This document shows positions 1 through 5,194 of a stretch of 5,194 bases of DNA, piece by piece. Under the pieces are notes generated by a model. That model did not search any database. It worked only from the letters and a program-made list of their open reading frames with translations, and had not been told where the DNA came from. Position 1 is the first letter of the stretch. Every line of letters begins with the position of its first letter. The translations under genes and the position numbers were made by a program. Source of the stretch: Calditrichota bacterium (GTDB taxonomy: Bacteria > Electryoneota > RPQS01); contig JAGVEU010000407.1 in the NCBI GenBank assembly GCA_020057985.1, positions 1 through 5,194 of the forward strand, written 5' to 3'.

Positions 1-2
1 GC

Positions 3-470
3 GTGTTCACAGGCAATGACAAAATTGTGGTGATCCTCGGCGACAACATTCTTGAAAAAGATATTACCGTGCACGTCAACAACTTCCGCCAGCAGGACGG
101 AGCCAAGATTCTGCTCAAAGAGGTTCCTGATCCCCATCGCTTTGGAGTGGCTGAAGTAGATGCGAACGGCAAGGTGACCAACATCGTCGAAAAACCCAAG
201 GAACCCAAGTCCAACCTTGCGGTCATCGGGGTTTACATGTACGATAGCAGCGTATACAACATCATTGGCACCTTGAAACCTTCCGGCCGTGGAGAATTGG
301 AAATCACGGATGTCAACAATGCCTATTTGAAAGCGGGAAGATTATCGGCAGAGAAGATTTCTGGCTGGTGGACAGATGCCGGGACGTTTCCTTCGCTGTA
401 TCGAGCGACACGACTCGTTGCTGAGAAGGTTGAGCCACGCTTGAAGGAAGAGTGGTACACGGGAGTATGA
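3..470 (+). CDS. rmlA: Glucose-1-phosphate thymidylyltransferase, short RmlA/RfbA type (5' partial)
   Basis: This enzyme would join dTTP and glucose-1-phosphate to give dTDP-glucose and diphosphate, the first cytoplasmic step of dTDP-L-rhamnose and related dTDP-sugar synthesis. The gene is cut by the left edge; the GTG at 3 is simply the first whole codon. About 100 N-terminal residues, including the nucleotide-binding GGxGTR loop, are outside the window. Over the 155 visible residues the family landmarks occur in order: LGDN at 12-15 (Asp14 is the expected metal ligand), EKPKEPKSN at 63-71, GVYMYD at 76-81, GELEITDVN at 97-105 and WWTDAGT at 122-128 (second metal-binding Asp at 125). Only about 27 residues follow WTDAGT, whereas the enterobacterial RmlA I recall carries about 60 to 70, so this is the short form of about 250 residues. 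An rmlD gene lies 3.9 kb downstream on the same strand, which supports the dTDP-rhamnose assignment. The nucleotide and sugar specificity is inferred from family resemblance. Confidence 0.9.
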   Translation: MFTGNDKIVVILGDNILEKDITVHVNNFRQQDGAKILLKEVPDPHRFGVAEVDANGKVTNIVEKPKEPKSNLAVIGVYMYDSSVYNIIGTLKPSGRGELEITDVNNAYLKAGRLSAEKISGWWTDAGTFPSLYRATRLVAEKVEPRLKEEWYTGV

Positions 471-475
471 AGGAA

Positions 476-503
476 AACTTCAAACCACAAACTTCAAACT
501 TGA
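476..503. repeat. Heptanucleotide tandem array, four units, after rmlA
   Basis: Four consecutive 7-bp units start six bases after the rmlA stop codon. Units 1 and 3 are AACTTCA, unit 2 is AACCACA and unit 4 is AACTTGA; a degenerate fifth unit (AAATGAC) may follow to 510. On the complementary strand the units read in a TTTSAAG register, with TTTCAAG (499-505) and TTTGAAG, which matches the array in front of rmlD in the opposite orientation. Read through, the repeat encodes a low-complexity NFKPQTSNLK-like peptide, which argues against translation starting upstream of it. Confidence 0.75.
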
Positions 504-550
504 AAATGACAGACCCCAACAACTTCCGTGCAGGACTTCGAGCAACACAT

Positions 551-555
551 AGGAG
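551..555 (+). promoter_or_regulatory. Ribosome binding site for the thioredoxin-like gene
   Basis: AGGAG lies 7 bases ahead of the TTG at 563. It decides the start of the downstream gene: the in-frame ATG at 467 overlaps the rmlA stop and would translate the heptamer array, and the in-frame ATG at 599 has no purine-rich site in front of it. Confidence 0.6.
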
Positions 556-562
556 ACTTCCC

Positions 563-2071
563 TTGATTTTACAACTTCGCATTCTGTTTTGCATTCTGAT
601 GATGCTATGTTTCCAATCACTCGCCGGCTTTGCTGCAAATCATGATTACAGCAAACAGGGTTGGAAAAAGACCTATGCCGAATTGGGGCTGGAGGCGGAT
701 CTCGTGCAGCTTTATCAAGACTATCTGACGAATGCGGAGGACATGGAAGTAGCGCGGCAGGTGCAAAACGAGTGGTTCAATGTGGACAGCGCGGCCTGTG
801 TGGTGTTTGCCAAATCACAGCATGAGAAAGAACCGAAAATTGCCAAGTGGGCATATTTAGCCGGACGCTTTGGTTCGATCAGGGAAAGGCTGTTGCTTGG
901 CCGCAGAGCGATTGCACTGGACCCGAAGTGGCCCTATGGATACCGGCTGGTAGTAGTTTCCTACGTGCCGCTCTTTGAGCATACCGCATCACCAAAGGAT
1001 CAGGCGCAATTACAGTCGGAACTTTCAAAGGATGAAAAGTCTTTTGATTCATGGATCAAGTTGGAGCCGCAGGATCAGCACGCCGTGATGTCACTGCTTT
1101 CCTATTATCTGTATAAAAAGCAACTTCCTGCCGCGAAAGATCTGCTCGCCCGCGCCAAACGGGATTCCATTGATTGGAATCTGAACAGCGAAAACGAGTA
1201 TGAAGCCTCGTTAGCAGCGGCGAACGGCAACTATGATGAAGCCTTCAGCGCAGCTCATCGTCTTGCCGGAATCTTGCTTGAGCGTGGACAAATTGACAGC
1301 TCCGAACAGAAATACTACACCTATAGCACCTACGTTCCAGCGTTGCGTCGCGCCGGAGCCTATGAAGAACTTGTCAAAGCCATGCAAGCAAAGAACGACA
1401 GCATGGATGCTGAGGGATGGTACGATCTGGCCTGCACGGCGTCATGTTTCGGTCACCAACAGGCCGCCGTAGATTATTTGAAGCACGCGCTTGATGCCGG
1501 CTACAGCGAAGTCGAATGGATGAAAGCAGATCCCGATTTAGAACCCCTGCACAGTGATGCCACTTGGAAAGATCTATTAACCAAGGCGGCTTCCTCCAAA
1601 TCCAAGAACTCGGAGAAAACCCGCACAGAACTCCTGCGTAACAAGATAGACAAAGAAGCCCCGGACTGGACATTGACTGACGCAAATGGCAAGACCGTCA
1701 AGCTGTCTGATCTGCGCGGACAAGTGGTGCTGCTCGATTTCTGGGCGACATGGTGCGGCCCATGCCGTATGGCTATGCCGGTGATTGACGAGTATATCAA
1801 GACCAAGATGCCCAAGAGCAATGTACGGGTGTTTTCGATCAATGTTTGGGAGCGAGCGCCAATTCAGAAACCAAAGCTCTTCATGCAGAAAAAGGGCTAT
1901 GCAATGGAACTGCTGTTCGGCAACGATGAACTGGTCAAAGCCTACGGAATTGACGGCATTCCCTATCTTTGCGCCATTGATAAAAACGGCCACATTCGCT
2001 TTGAAGAGCGCGGCTTCAGCGATGCTCTGAAGAATAAACTGCCTTTCTGGGTTGAGGATTTGCTGAAGTAG
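563..2071 (+). CDS. Exported TPR-like protein with C-terminal TlpA/redoxin thioredoxin domain
   Basis: This is predicted to be a secreted thiol-disulfide oxidoreductase of 502 residues. The chosen TTG start has AGGAG 7 bases upstream. It gives a good signal peptide: Arg at residue 6, a hydrophobic core at about 7-20 and a likely signal peptidase I site after SLA (21) or GFA (24). Residues of about 30-335 are helical and TPR-like, with RRAIALDP in the first third and a final repeat (about 286-335) ending in the DPDLEPL pattern common at the end of TPR tracts. The thioredoxin domain covers about 361-502: EAPDW, LSDLRGQVVLLDFWATWCGPC with redox cysteines 398 and 401, and the cis-proline segment GIPYL (Pro467). 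Thioredoxin-fold proteins of this type act outside the cytoplasm in cytochrome c maturation, disulfide reduction or peroxide reduction; which applies here cannot be told. Alternative starts are ATG 467 (539-codon reading from 452 is longer still) and ATG 599. It lies 92 bases after rmlA and 45 bases before the SIMPL gene, probably co-transcribed with the latter. Confidence 0.85.
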   Translation: MILQLRILFCILMMLCFQSLAGFAANHDYSKQGWKKTYAELGLEADLVQLYQDYLTNAEDMEVARQVQNEWFNVDSAACVVFAKSQHEKEPKIAKWAYLAGRFGSIRERLLLGRRAIALDPKWPYGYRLVVVSYVPLFEHTASPKDQAQLQSELSKDEKSFDSWIKLEPQDQHAVMSLLSYYLYKKQLPAAKDLLARAKRDSIDWNLNSENEYEASLAAANGNYDEAFSAAHRLAGILLERGQIDSSEQKYYTYSTYVPALRRAGAYEELVKAMQAKNDSMDAEGWYDLACTASCFGHQQAAVDYLKHALDAGYSEVEWMKADPDLEPLHSDATWKDLLTKAASSKSKNSEKTRTELLRNKIDKEAPDWTLTDANGKTVKLSDLRGQVVLLDFWATWCGPCRMAMPVIDEYIKTKMPKSNVRVFSINVWERAPIQKPKLFMQKKGYAMELLFGNDELVKAYGIDGIPYLCAIDKNGHIRFEERGFSDALKNKLPFWVEDLLK

Positions 2072-2104
2072 CAATAAGAACCGAATTCCATCGTTGTTTA
2101 CTAC

Positions 2105-2110
2105 GGAGGA
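2105..2110 (+). promoter_or_regulatory. Strong ribosome binding site for the SIMPL gene
   Basis: GGAGGA is followed by a 6-base spacer and ATG at 2117. It is a near-ideal Shine-Dalgarno sequence and shows that this organism uses such sites. That makes their absence in front of the genes at 3045 and 4374 notable. Confidence 0.8.
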
Positions 2111-2116
2111 AGTAAA

Positions 2117-2872
2117 ATGAACGAGCGCTTTCCCCAGCATTTCTGGGGCATGTTTGCCCTGTCGGTGGCAATTGTAGTTCTTGCGTTTGTTGGGGCGTCT
2201 GCGATTCGGGATGCTAAACGCGCCAGCGACACCATCACCGTGACCGGCTCGGCACGTAAGTCTATCCGTTCCGATTATGCGACGTGGGGCGGAGGGGTAG
2301 CTTGTCTTACGCTGACCTATCAAGAGTCCTTTAAGGAGTTGAAGCGGCAAACGGATCGTATTCGCGCGTATCTAAAGGAGCATCATGTTCCGGATAGCGC
2401 GATTACGTTTTTCACCATCCGACCGGAGGAGTTCATGGAACCGCAGGATCGAAAATCGCGAATGAGAAGCGCCGAACCTGAGCCGCCCAAATTTCTCGGA
2501 TACAAGCTCTCGCAACGGTTCTCTGTAACCTCATCGCTGGTGGATTCGATTGATGCGCTTTCCCGTGGCATCACCGACCTCATCAGTGAAGGCTTTGCAG
2601 TAGGCTCGGAATCACCGCAGTATTTCTACACCAAACTGAATGAACTGCGCATCGAAATGCTGGGTGAGGCAACCAGAGATGCAAAGCTGCGGGCTGAACA
2701 AATCGCCGAAAGCGCCGGAGGAAAAATCCGTTCGCTTCGCAACGCCCGCATGGGAGTCTTTCAAATCACAGCTCCCAACTCCCGCGAAGTTCGCGATTAC
2801 GGCATCTATGATACCTCCACTATCGAGAAGGATATCACCGCCGTAGTGACCGTGACCTTTGCGGTGGAGTAG
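2117..2872 (+). CDS. Membrane-anchored SIMPL (DUF541) domain protein
   Basis: This is a 251-residue protein of the SIMPL/DUF541 family (related to E. coli YggE and Brucella BP26), whose members are periplasmic or membrane-anchored. YggE is linked to oxidative-stress tolerance, but the biochemical role of the family is not settled. Residues 10-30 form one hydrophobic segment with no clear cleavage site, so it is probably an N-terminal anchor with the rest of the protein outside. The family signature TITVTGSA follows at 39-46. The central part has the usual alternation of strands and helices. The C-terminal part has the typical AEQIAESAGGKI helix-turn and ends in the strand ITAVVTVTFAVE. The length is normal. 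ATG 2117 is set by a GGAGGA 6 bases upstream. The gene follows the thioredoxin-like gene by 45 bases with no terminator between them, so the two are probably one transcription unit. A shared role in envelope redox or stress is possible but is inference. Confidence 0.85.
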   Translation: MNERFPQHFWGMFALSVAIVVLAFVGASAIRDAKRASDTITVTGSARKSIRSDYATWGGGVACLTLTYQESFKELKRQTDRIRAYLKEHHVPDSAITFFTIRPEEFMEPQDRKSRMRSAEPEPPKFLGYKLSQRFSVTSSLVDSIDALSRGITDLISEGFAVGSESPQYFYTKLNELRIEMLGEATRDAKLRAEQIAESAGGKIRSLRNARMGVFQITAPNSREVRDYGIYDTSTIEKDITAVVTVTFAVE

Positions 2873-2877
2873 TAAGC

Positions 2878-2905
2878 AAACCACAAGCTGCAAATGAGAA
2901 ACTAA
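2878..2905. repeat. Degenerate heptanucleotide array after the SIMPL gene
   Basis: Four 7-bp units can be set out as AAACCAC, AAGCTGC, AAATGAG and AAACTAA. Only the first three positions (AAR) are conserved. It shares a 10-base block, CAAACCACAA, with the array after rmlA (481-490 against 2877-2886), so it is probably a decayed member of the same family. It begins five bases after the stop codon. Confidence 0.45.
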
Positions 2906-2982
2906 AATAGCTACTATCAACGTTGTGCACTCAGCCTTTCGAAGTGAAGTATACTGTCCCAAGTCTCTCAGCCCAAAGACGT

Positions 2983-2988
2983 TATAAT
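2983..2988 (+). promoter_or_regulatory. Possible -10 element ahead of the GT87 gene
   Basis: A perfect TATAAT lies 56 bases before the ATG at 3045, in the only long gap (172 bases) of the window. No recognisable TTGACA-like -35 box sits 16-19 bases upstream, and there is no extended -10 TG. If real, it would drive the GT87 gene and perhaps rmlD, with the heptamer array inside a leader of about 50 bases. The rest of the gap (2906-3010) holds no ORF or clear hairpin that I can support. Confidence 0.3.
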
Positions 2989-3010
2989 GGTCAGTCTCGA
3001 ATCTTCTTGC

Positions 3011-3045
3011 ATTCTTAATTCCTAATTCATAATTCGTAATTCCCA
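3011..3045. repeat. Heptanucleotide tandem array, five units, abutting the GT87 start codon
   Basis: There are five perfect-period 7-bp units. The first four fit ATTCNTA, with N being T, C, A and G in turn; the fifth is ATTCCCA. The last base of the array is the A of the ATG start codon at 3045. There is no Shine-Dalgarno sequence between the array and the start. The exact period, with one freely varying position and the others fixed, is unlikely to be chance. Confidence 0.9.
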
Positions 3046-4310
3046 TGAATCGCCTTAAGATGCGCTTGATCCATGTAAAAATTTTTGATTGGTTGCGAAA
3101 GGGACAGCGCGGATTCCTTACAGCGCTGCTGCTGTTTATGGTTGTGATCATGGTCGCCGATCTCAGCAGGGGACGCTTCTATCAAACGGACTTTGGTGCG
3201 TACCTGCAAGCGGCGGCGCGGTTTACGCGCGCGGAGTCGCTCTATGATCGCGAGCCGGGCGAGATCTCCAAGATGGCTTACAAATATGCGCCGGCTGTGG
3301 CCACGCTCTTTATTCCGCTACTCGTGTTTGGGGTGTTTGCCGCGAAGCTGATCTACTATGTGCTGAACTGTATCGTGGTGTTGATCCTGTTCCGTCAATC
3401 CCGTGCGCTGGTCATACGCGTGTGCAACGGATGTGCGGTGCCGTCGCAGGCGCATCTGTTTGTTGCTTTCGGAGCGCTCGGTGAATTCCTATATCGAGAA
3501 ATCAGCATCGGCAATACCAACGCGCTGGTGTCCATACTTGCCATCAGTGGATGCCTTGCCGTAATCTCGAACCGGGACTACGCAGGGGGTATCCTCTTGG
3601 CGTTGGCCACCTTGTTTAAACCGCATTACGCGCTGATTCTGGTGTTCTTCCTGCTTCTCAGGAGATGGCGGACGGTTCCGGCGTTTGCGGCGGTTTGGTT
3701 TACTGCGTTTCTCCTGCCTGTGCTTGTCTATGGTTGGGAAGGAAATATAGCTCTGCACAGCAAGTGGATAGATGTCATGCGGGTTCACAATGCCGCCAGT
3801 TCGTGGATTCATGATATGTATGGCATGAACAACATCTACGAAGCGCTCTCATGGCCCTTCACGGCACTGGGGCTGCATGGATTTGTGACGAGTCCGGTCT
3901 ATCCGGTGATTGTGCTCGCGCTGCTCGGAGCCGGACTATTTCATTTATGGCGCAAGTCCGCGCGCGAGAGCCTGTCGCCCTTTTTTCCGCTCTTGTACGT
4001 GATCGCATGTACACCAATGCTTTGGCAGGTGGATGTCAACCACTTTGTGTTTTTGATGCCGGTCGTTCTGTGCCTTGCCGTGATGTGGCGGTCGCAGCGA
4101 CTGTGGTTTCGCATCGTCGTGTTCACAGGCCTTTTGCTCCTCGGAGGCAACATCTACGAAGTTTGGGGTCGTCCGAGACATGCCATGTTCTACGATGCTG
4201 GAGTTTACGGGATCGGCGCGTCGCTGCTTATGCTCGCGCTGGTGTTTGCTGATTTGAAACGCAGATCAGGTTCACCGGCTCTCGCAACAGCCGAGAACAG
4301 TAGACGGTGA
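3045..4310 (+). CDS. Polytopic glycosyltransferase, GT87/DUF2029 type
   Basis: This is a 421-residue integral membrane protein with about nine or ten hydrophobic segments, for example near 24-40, 85-118, 159-172, 178-205, 209-225 and several between 280 and 410. It resembles GT87 (DUF2029) GT-C glycosyltransferases, which move mannose or another sugar from a polyprenyl-phosphate donor on the outer face of the membrane. Matching features are the Asp-containing first outer loop after segment 1 (TDFGAYLQAA, Asp49, the place of the catalytic Asp in GT-C folds), then LYDRE at 66-70 and the YKYAPA motif at 79-84. The substrate cannot be told; the neighbouring rml genes make a role in surface glycan assembly plausible, by inference. 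The ATG at 3045 directly follows the heptamer array and has no ribosome binding site; an in-frame ATG at 3060 is a possible alternative start with equally poor support. The C-terminal tail is polar and cytoplasm-like. Length is near the family norm of about 400. Confidence 0.75.
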   Translation: MNRLKMRLIHVKIFDWLRKGQRGFLTALLLFMVVIMVADLSRGRFYQTDFGAYLQAAARFTRAESLYDREPGEISKMAYKYAPAVATLFIPLLVFGVFAAKLIYYVLNCIVVLILFRQSRALVIRVCNGCAVPSQAHLFVAFGALGEFLYREISIGNTNALVSILAISGCLAVISNRDYAGGILLALATLFKPHYALILVFFLLLRRWRTVPAFAAVWFTAFLLPVLVYGWEGNIALHSKWIDVMRVHNAASSWIHDMYGMNNIYEALSWPFTALGLHGFVTSPVYPVIVLALLGAGLFHLWRKSARESLSPFFPLLYVIACTPMLWQVDVNHFVFLMPVVLCLAVMWRSQRLWFRIVVFTGLLLLGGNIYEVWGRPRHAMFYDAGVYGIGASLLMLALVFADLKRRSGSPALATAENSRR

Positions 4311-4336
4311 AATAGATTCCGTCAACAAATCAGCTT

Positions 4337-4364
4337 TTTCAAGTTTCAATTTTCATATTTCAAG
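4337..4364. repeat. Heptanucleotide tandem array, four units, in front of rmlD
   Basis: There are four 7-bp units of the form TTTCAWN; the first and last are both TTTCAAG and the middle two are TTTCAAT and TTTCATA. The array is followed by nine pyrimidines and then the ATG at 4374. It sits in the 63-base gap between the GT87 gene and rmlD. The unit TTTCAAG also occurs, on the other strand, at 499-505 after rmlA. Confidence 0.8.
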
Positions 4365-4373
4365 TTTTTCTTC

Positions 4374-5194
4374 ATGAACCGTATCCTTATCACCGGACAC
4401 AAGGGCATGTTGGGGCGCAAGCTGGTTGAAGTGGCCACTCGGCTCGAAAAGAAGTTCACCGGACTCGATTTGCCGGAGTGCGATATCACCAACCGCATGG
4501 CCGTAAGCCGTGCTATGCTTGATGCTGAACCCGACATCATCATGCATGTCGCGGCCTTTACGGCGGTGGATCGCTGTGAAACCGAGCCGGAGCGCGCGTA
4601 TCACATCAACGCTACCGGCACACAAAATGTCTGCTTGGCCGCACAGGAACTTGGCATTCCCGTTTTGTATATCTCGACGGATTACATTTTCGACGGCATG
4701 AAAGCAGAACCCTATGACGAATGGGATGCAGCCAATCCGCTCTCGATTTACGGCAAGTCCAAATATGCGGGTGAGTGGTTTGTCCGTGCGTTGTGCCCTC
4801 AGTATTACATTGTCCGCACTTCATGGCTGTGCGGGCATGGCGGTGTGAATTTTGTCGAGACGATTTTGAGACTAACTGCCGAGAAGCCCGAACTCAAGGT
4901 GGTCAATGATCAGCACGGCAGCCCGACCTTTGTGCAGGATCTTGCGCCGGAGTTGTTTCGTTTAATTGAGAGCGGAACCTACGGCACCTATCATATCACG
5001 AATCAAGGCTATACCACGTGGTTCGGGTTCGCACAGAAGATTGTTGAGCTTACTGGTCTGATAACACGAATCGTTCCCTGCACGACAGAGGAGTTCCCAC
5101 GTCCGGCGCCAAGACCACGCAACTCCAGATTGTCTCCGCGATTGTATGAGAATGCCATAGGAATCCGAATGCCCTCATGGGAGGCGGGTCTGAA
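4374..5194 (+). CDS. rmlD: dTDP-4-dehydrorhamnose reductase (3' partial)
   Basis: RmlD reduces dTDP-4-dehydro-L-rhamnose to dTDP-L-rhamnose with NAD(P)H, the last step of the pathway, in the cytoplasm. The window shows 273 codons, read through to the right edge without a stop; the family is about 280-300 residues, so only the C-terminal tip is missing. Features in order: Rossmann motif TGHKGMLG at 7-14 (glycines 8, 11, 14), AAFTAVD at 60-66, STDYIFDG at 101-108 with the active-site Thr at 102, YGKSK at 126-130 (catalytic Tyr126 and Lys130), RTSW, the substrate-loop block DQHGSPTFVQDLA, GTYHITNQG and the family C-terminal pattern RPAPRPRNSRL. All catalytic residues are intact. The start is the ATG at 4374; it has no Shine-Dalgarno sequence and lies nine bases after a heptamer array. 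rmlA, 3.9 kb upstream, supplies the first pathway step; rmlB and rmlC are not in the window. Confidence 0.95.
   Translation, partial: MNRILITGHKGMLGRKLVEVATRLEKKFTGLDLPECDITNRMAVSRAMLDAEPDIIMHVAAFTAVDRCETEPERAYHINATGTQNVCLAAQELGIPVLYISTDYIFDGMKAEPYDEWDAANPLSIYGKSKYAGEWFVRALCPQYYIVRTSWLCGHGGVNFVETILRLTAEKPELKVVNDQHGSPTFVQDLAPELFRLIESGTYGTYHITNQGYTTWFGFAQKIVELTGLITRIVPCTTEEFPRPAPRPRNSRLSPRLYENAIGIRMPSWEAGL

Noticed and set aside
2..14. A 13-base identical word at 2-14 and 4118-4130
   Set aside because: It lies in two unrelated coding frames, and one match of this length is not surprising in a 5-kb window.
476..510. CRISPR-like array
   Set aside because: The units are only 7 bp with no spacers, so this is a simple tandem repeat.
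1577..2350. A 257-residue open frame on the - strand over the thioredoxin and SIMPL genes
   Set aside because: It lies opposite conserved coding sequence, including the CGPC codons, and shows no domain or ribosome binding site of its own.
2950..2955. TATACT as another possible -10 element
   Set aside because: It has no -35 box at suitable spacing and is a weaker match than TATAAT at 2983.
2963..2980. Possible hairpin with GTCT and AGAC arms as a terminator
   Set aside because: The stem is only about four pairs and no T run follows.
2612..3151. A 179-residue open frame on the - strand across the SIMPL 3' end and the following gap
   Set aside because: It has no family motif, overlaps two well-supported genes, and its middle (NYELGIKN) is just the translated heptamer array.
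3851..4252. A 133-residue + strand frame inside the GT87 gene
   Set aside because: It is a shadow frame, Arg- and Ala-rich as expected from out-of-frame reading of a membrane protein gene, with no recognisable feature.

Overview
The window is a gene-dense, about 50% GC bacterial segment. It holds five genes, all on the + strand. It looks like the chromosome of a Gram-negative-type, probably uncultured bacterium: there are dTDP-sugar (O-antigen or cell-surface polysaccharide) genes, an exported thioredoxin-like protein and a SIMPL-domain envelope protein. I cannot assign a phylum from the sequence alone.

Layout: (1) the 3' part of a short-form glucose-1-phosphate thymidylyltransferase (RmlA/RfbA type) runs off the left edge and ends at 470. 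(2) A secreted protein with a helical TPR-like N-terminal part and a C-terminal TlpA/redoxin-type thioredoxin domain (CGPC) is best started at a TTG at 563, behind an AGGAG. (3) A membrane-anchored SIMPL/DUF541 protein lies at 2117-2872, behind a strong GGAGGA. (4) A polytopic GT87/DUF2029-type glycosyltransferase lies at 3045-4310. (5) RmlD (dTDP-4-dehydrorhamnose reductase) starts at 4374 and runs off the right edge with only its last residues missing. Genes 1 and 5 are the first and last enzymes of dTDP-L-rhamnose synthesis. The GT87 protein could use lipid-linked sugar at the membrane. The thioredoxin and SIMPL proteins are envelope proteins with no obvious link to the pathway, so the rml pair is interrupted by three genes.

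The least ordinary feature is a set of short AT-rich tandem arrays with a strict 7-bp period in the gene junctions. Clear arrays lie at 476-503 (just after rmlA), 3011-3045 (running into the ATG of the GT87 gene) and 4337-4364 (just before rmlD). A degenerate one lies at 2878-2905 (just after the SIMPL gene). The arrays at 476-503 and 4337-4364 appear to be one family in opposite orientations. The two genes that have an array directly in front of them lack a Shine-Dalgarno sequence. The two genes in between (thioredoxin-like and SIMPL) have clear ones. No RNA genes, CRISPR arrays, insertion sequences or convincing terminators were found. No new multi-gene defence or biosynthetic system is evident; the heptamer arrays are the point most worth following up.
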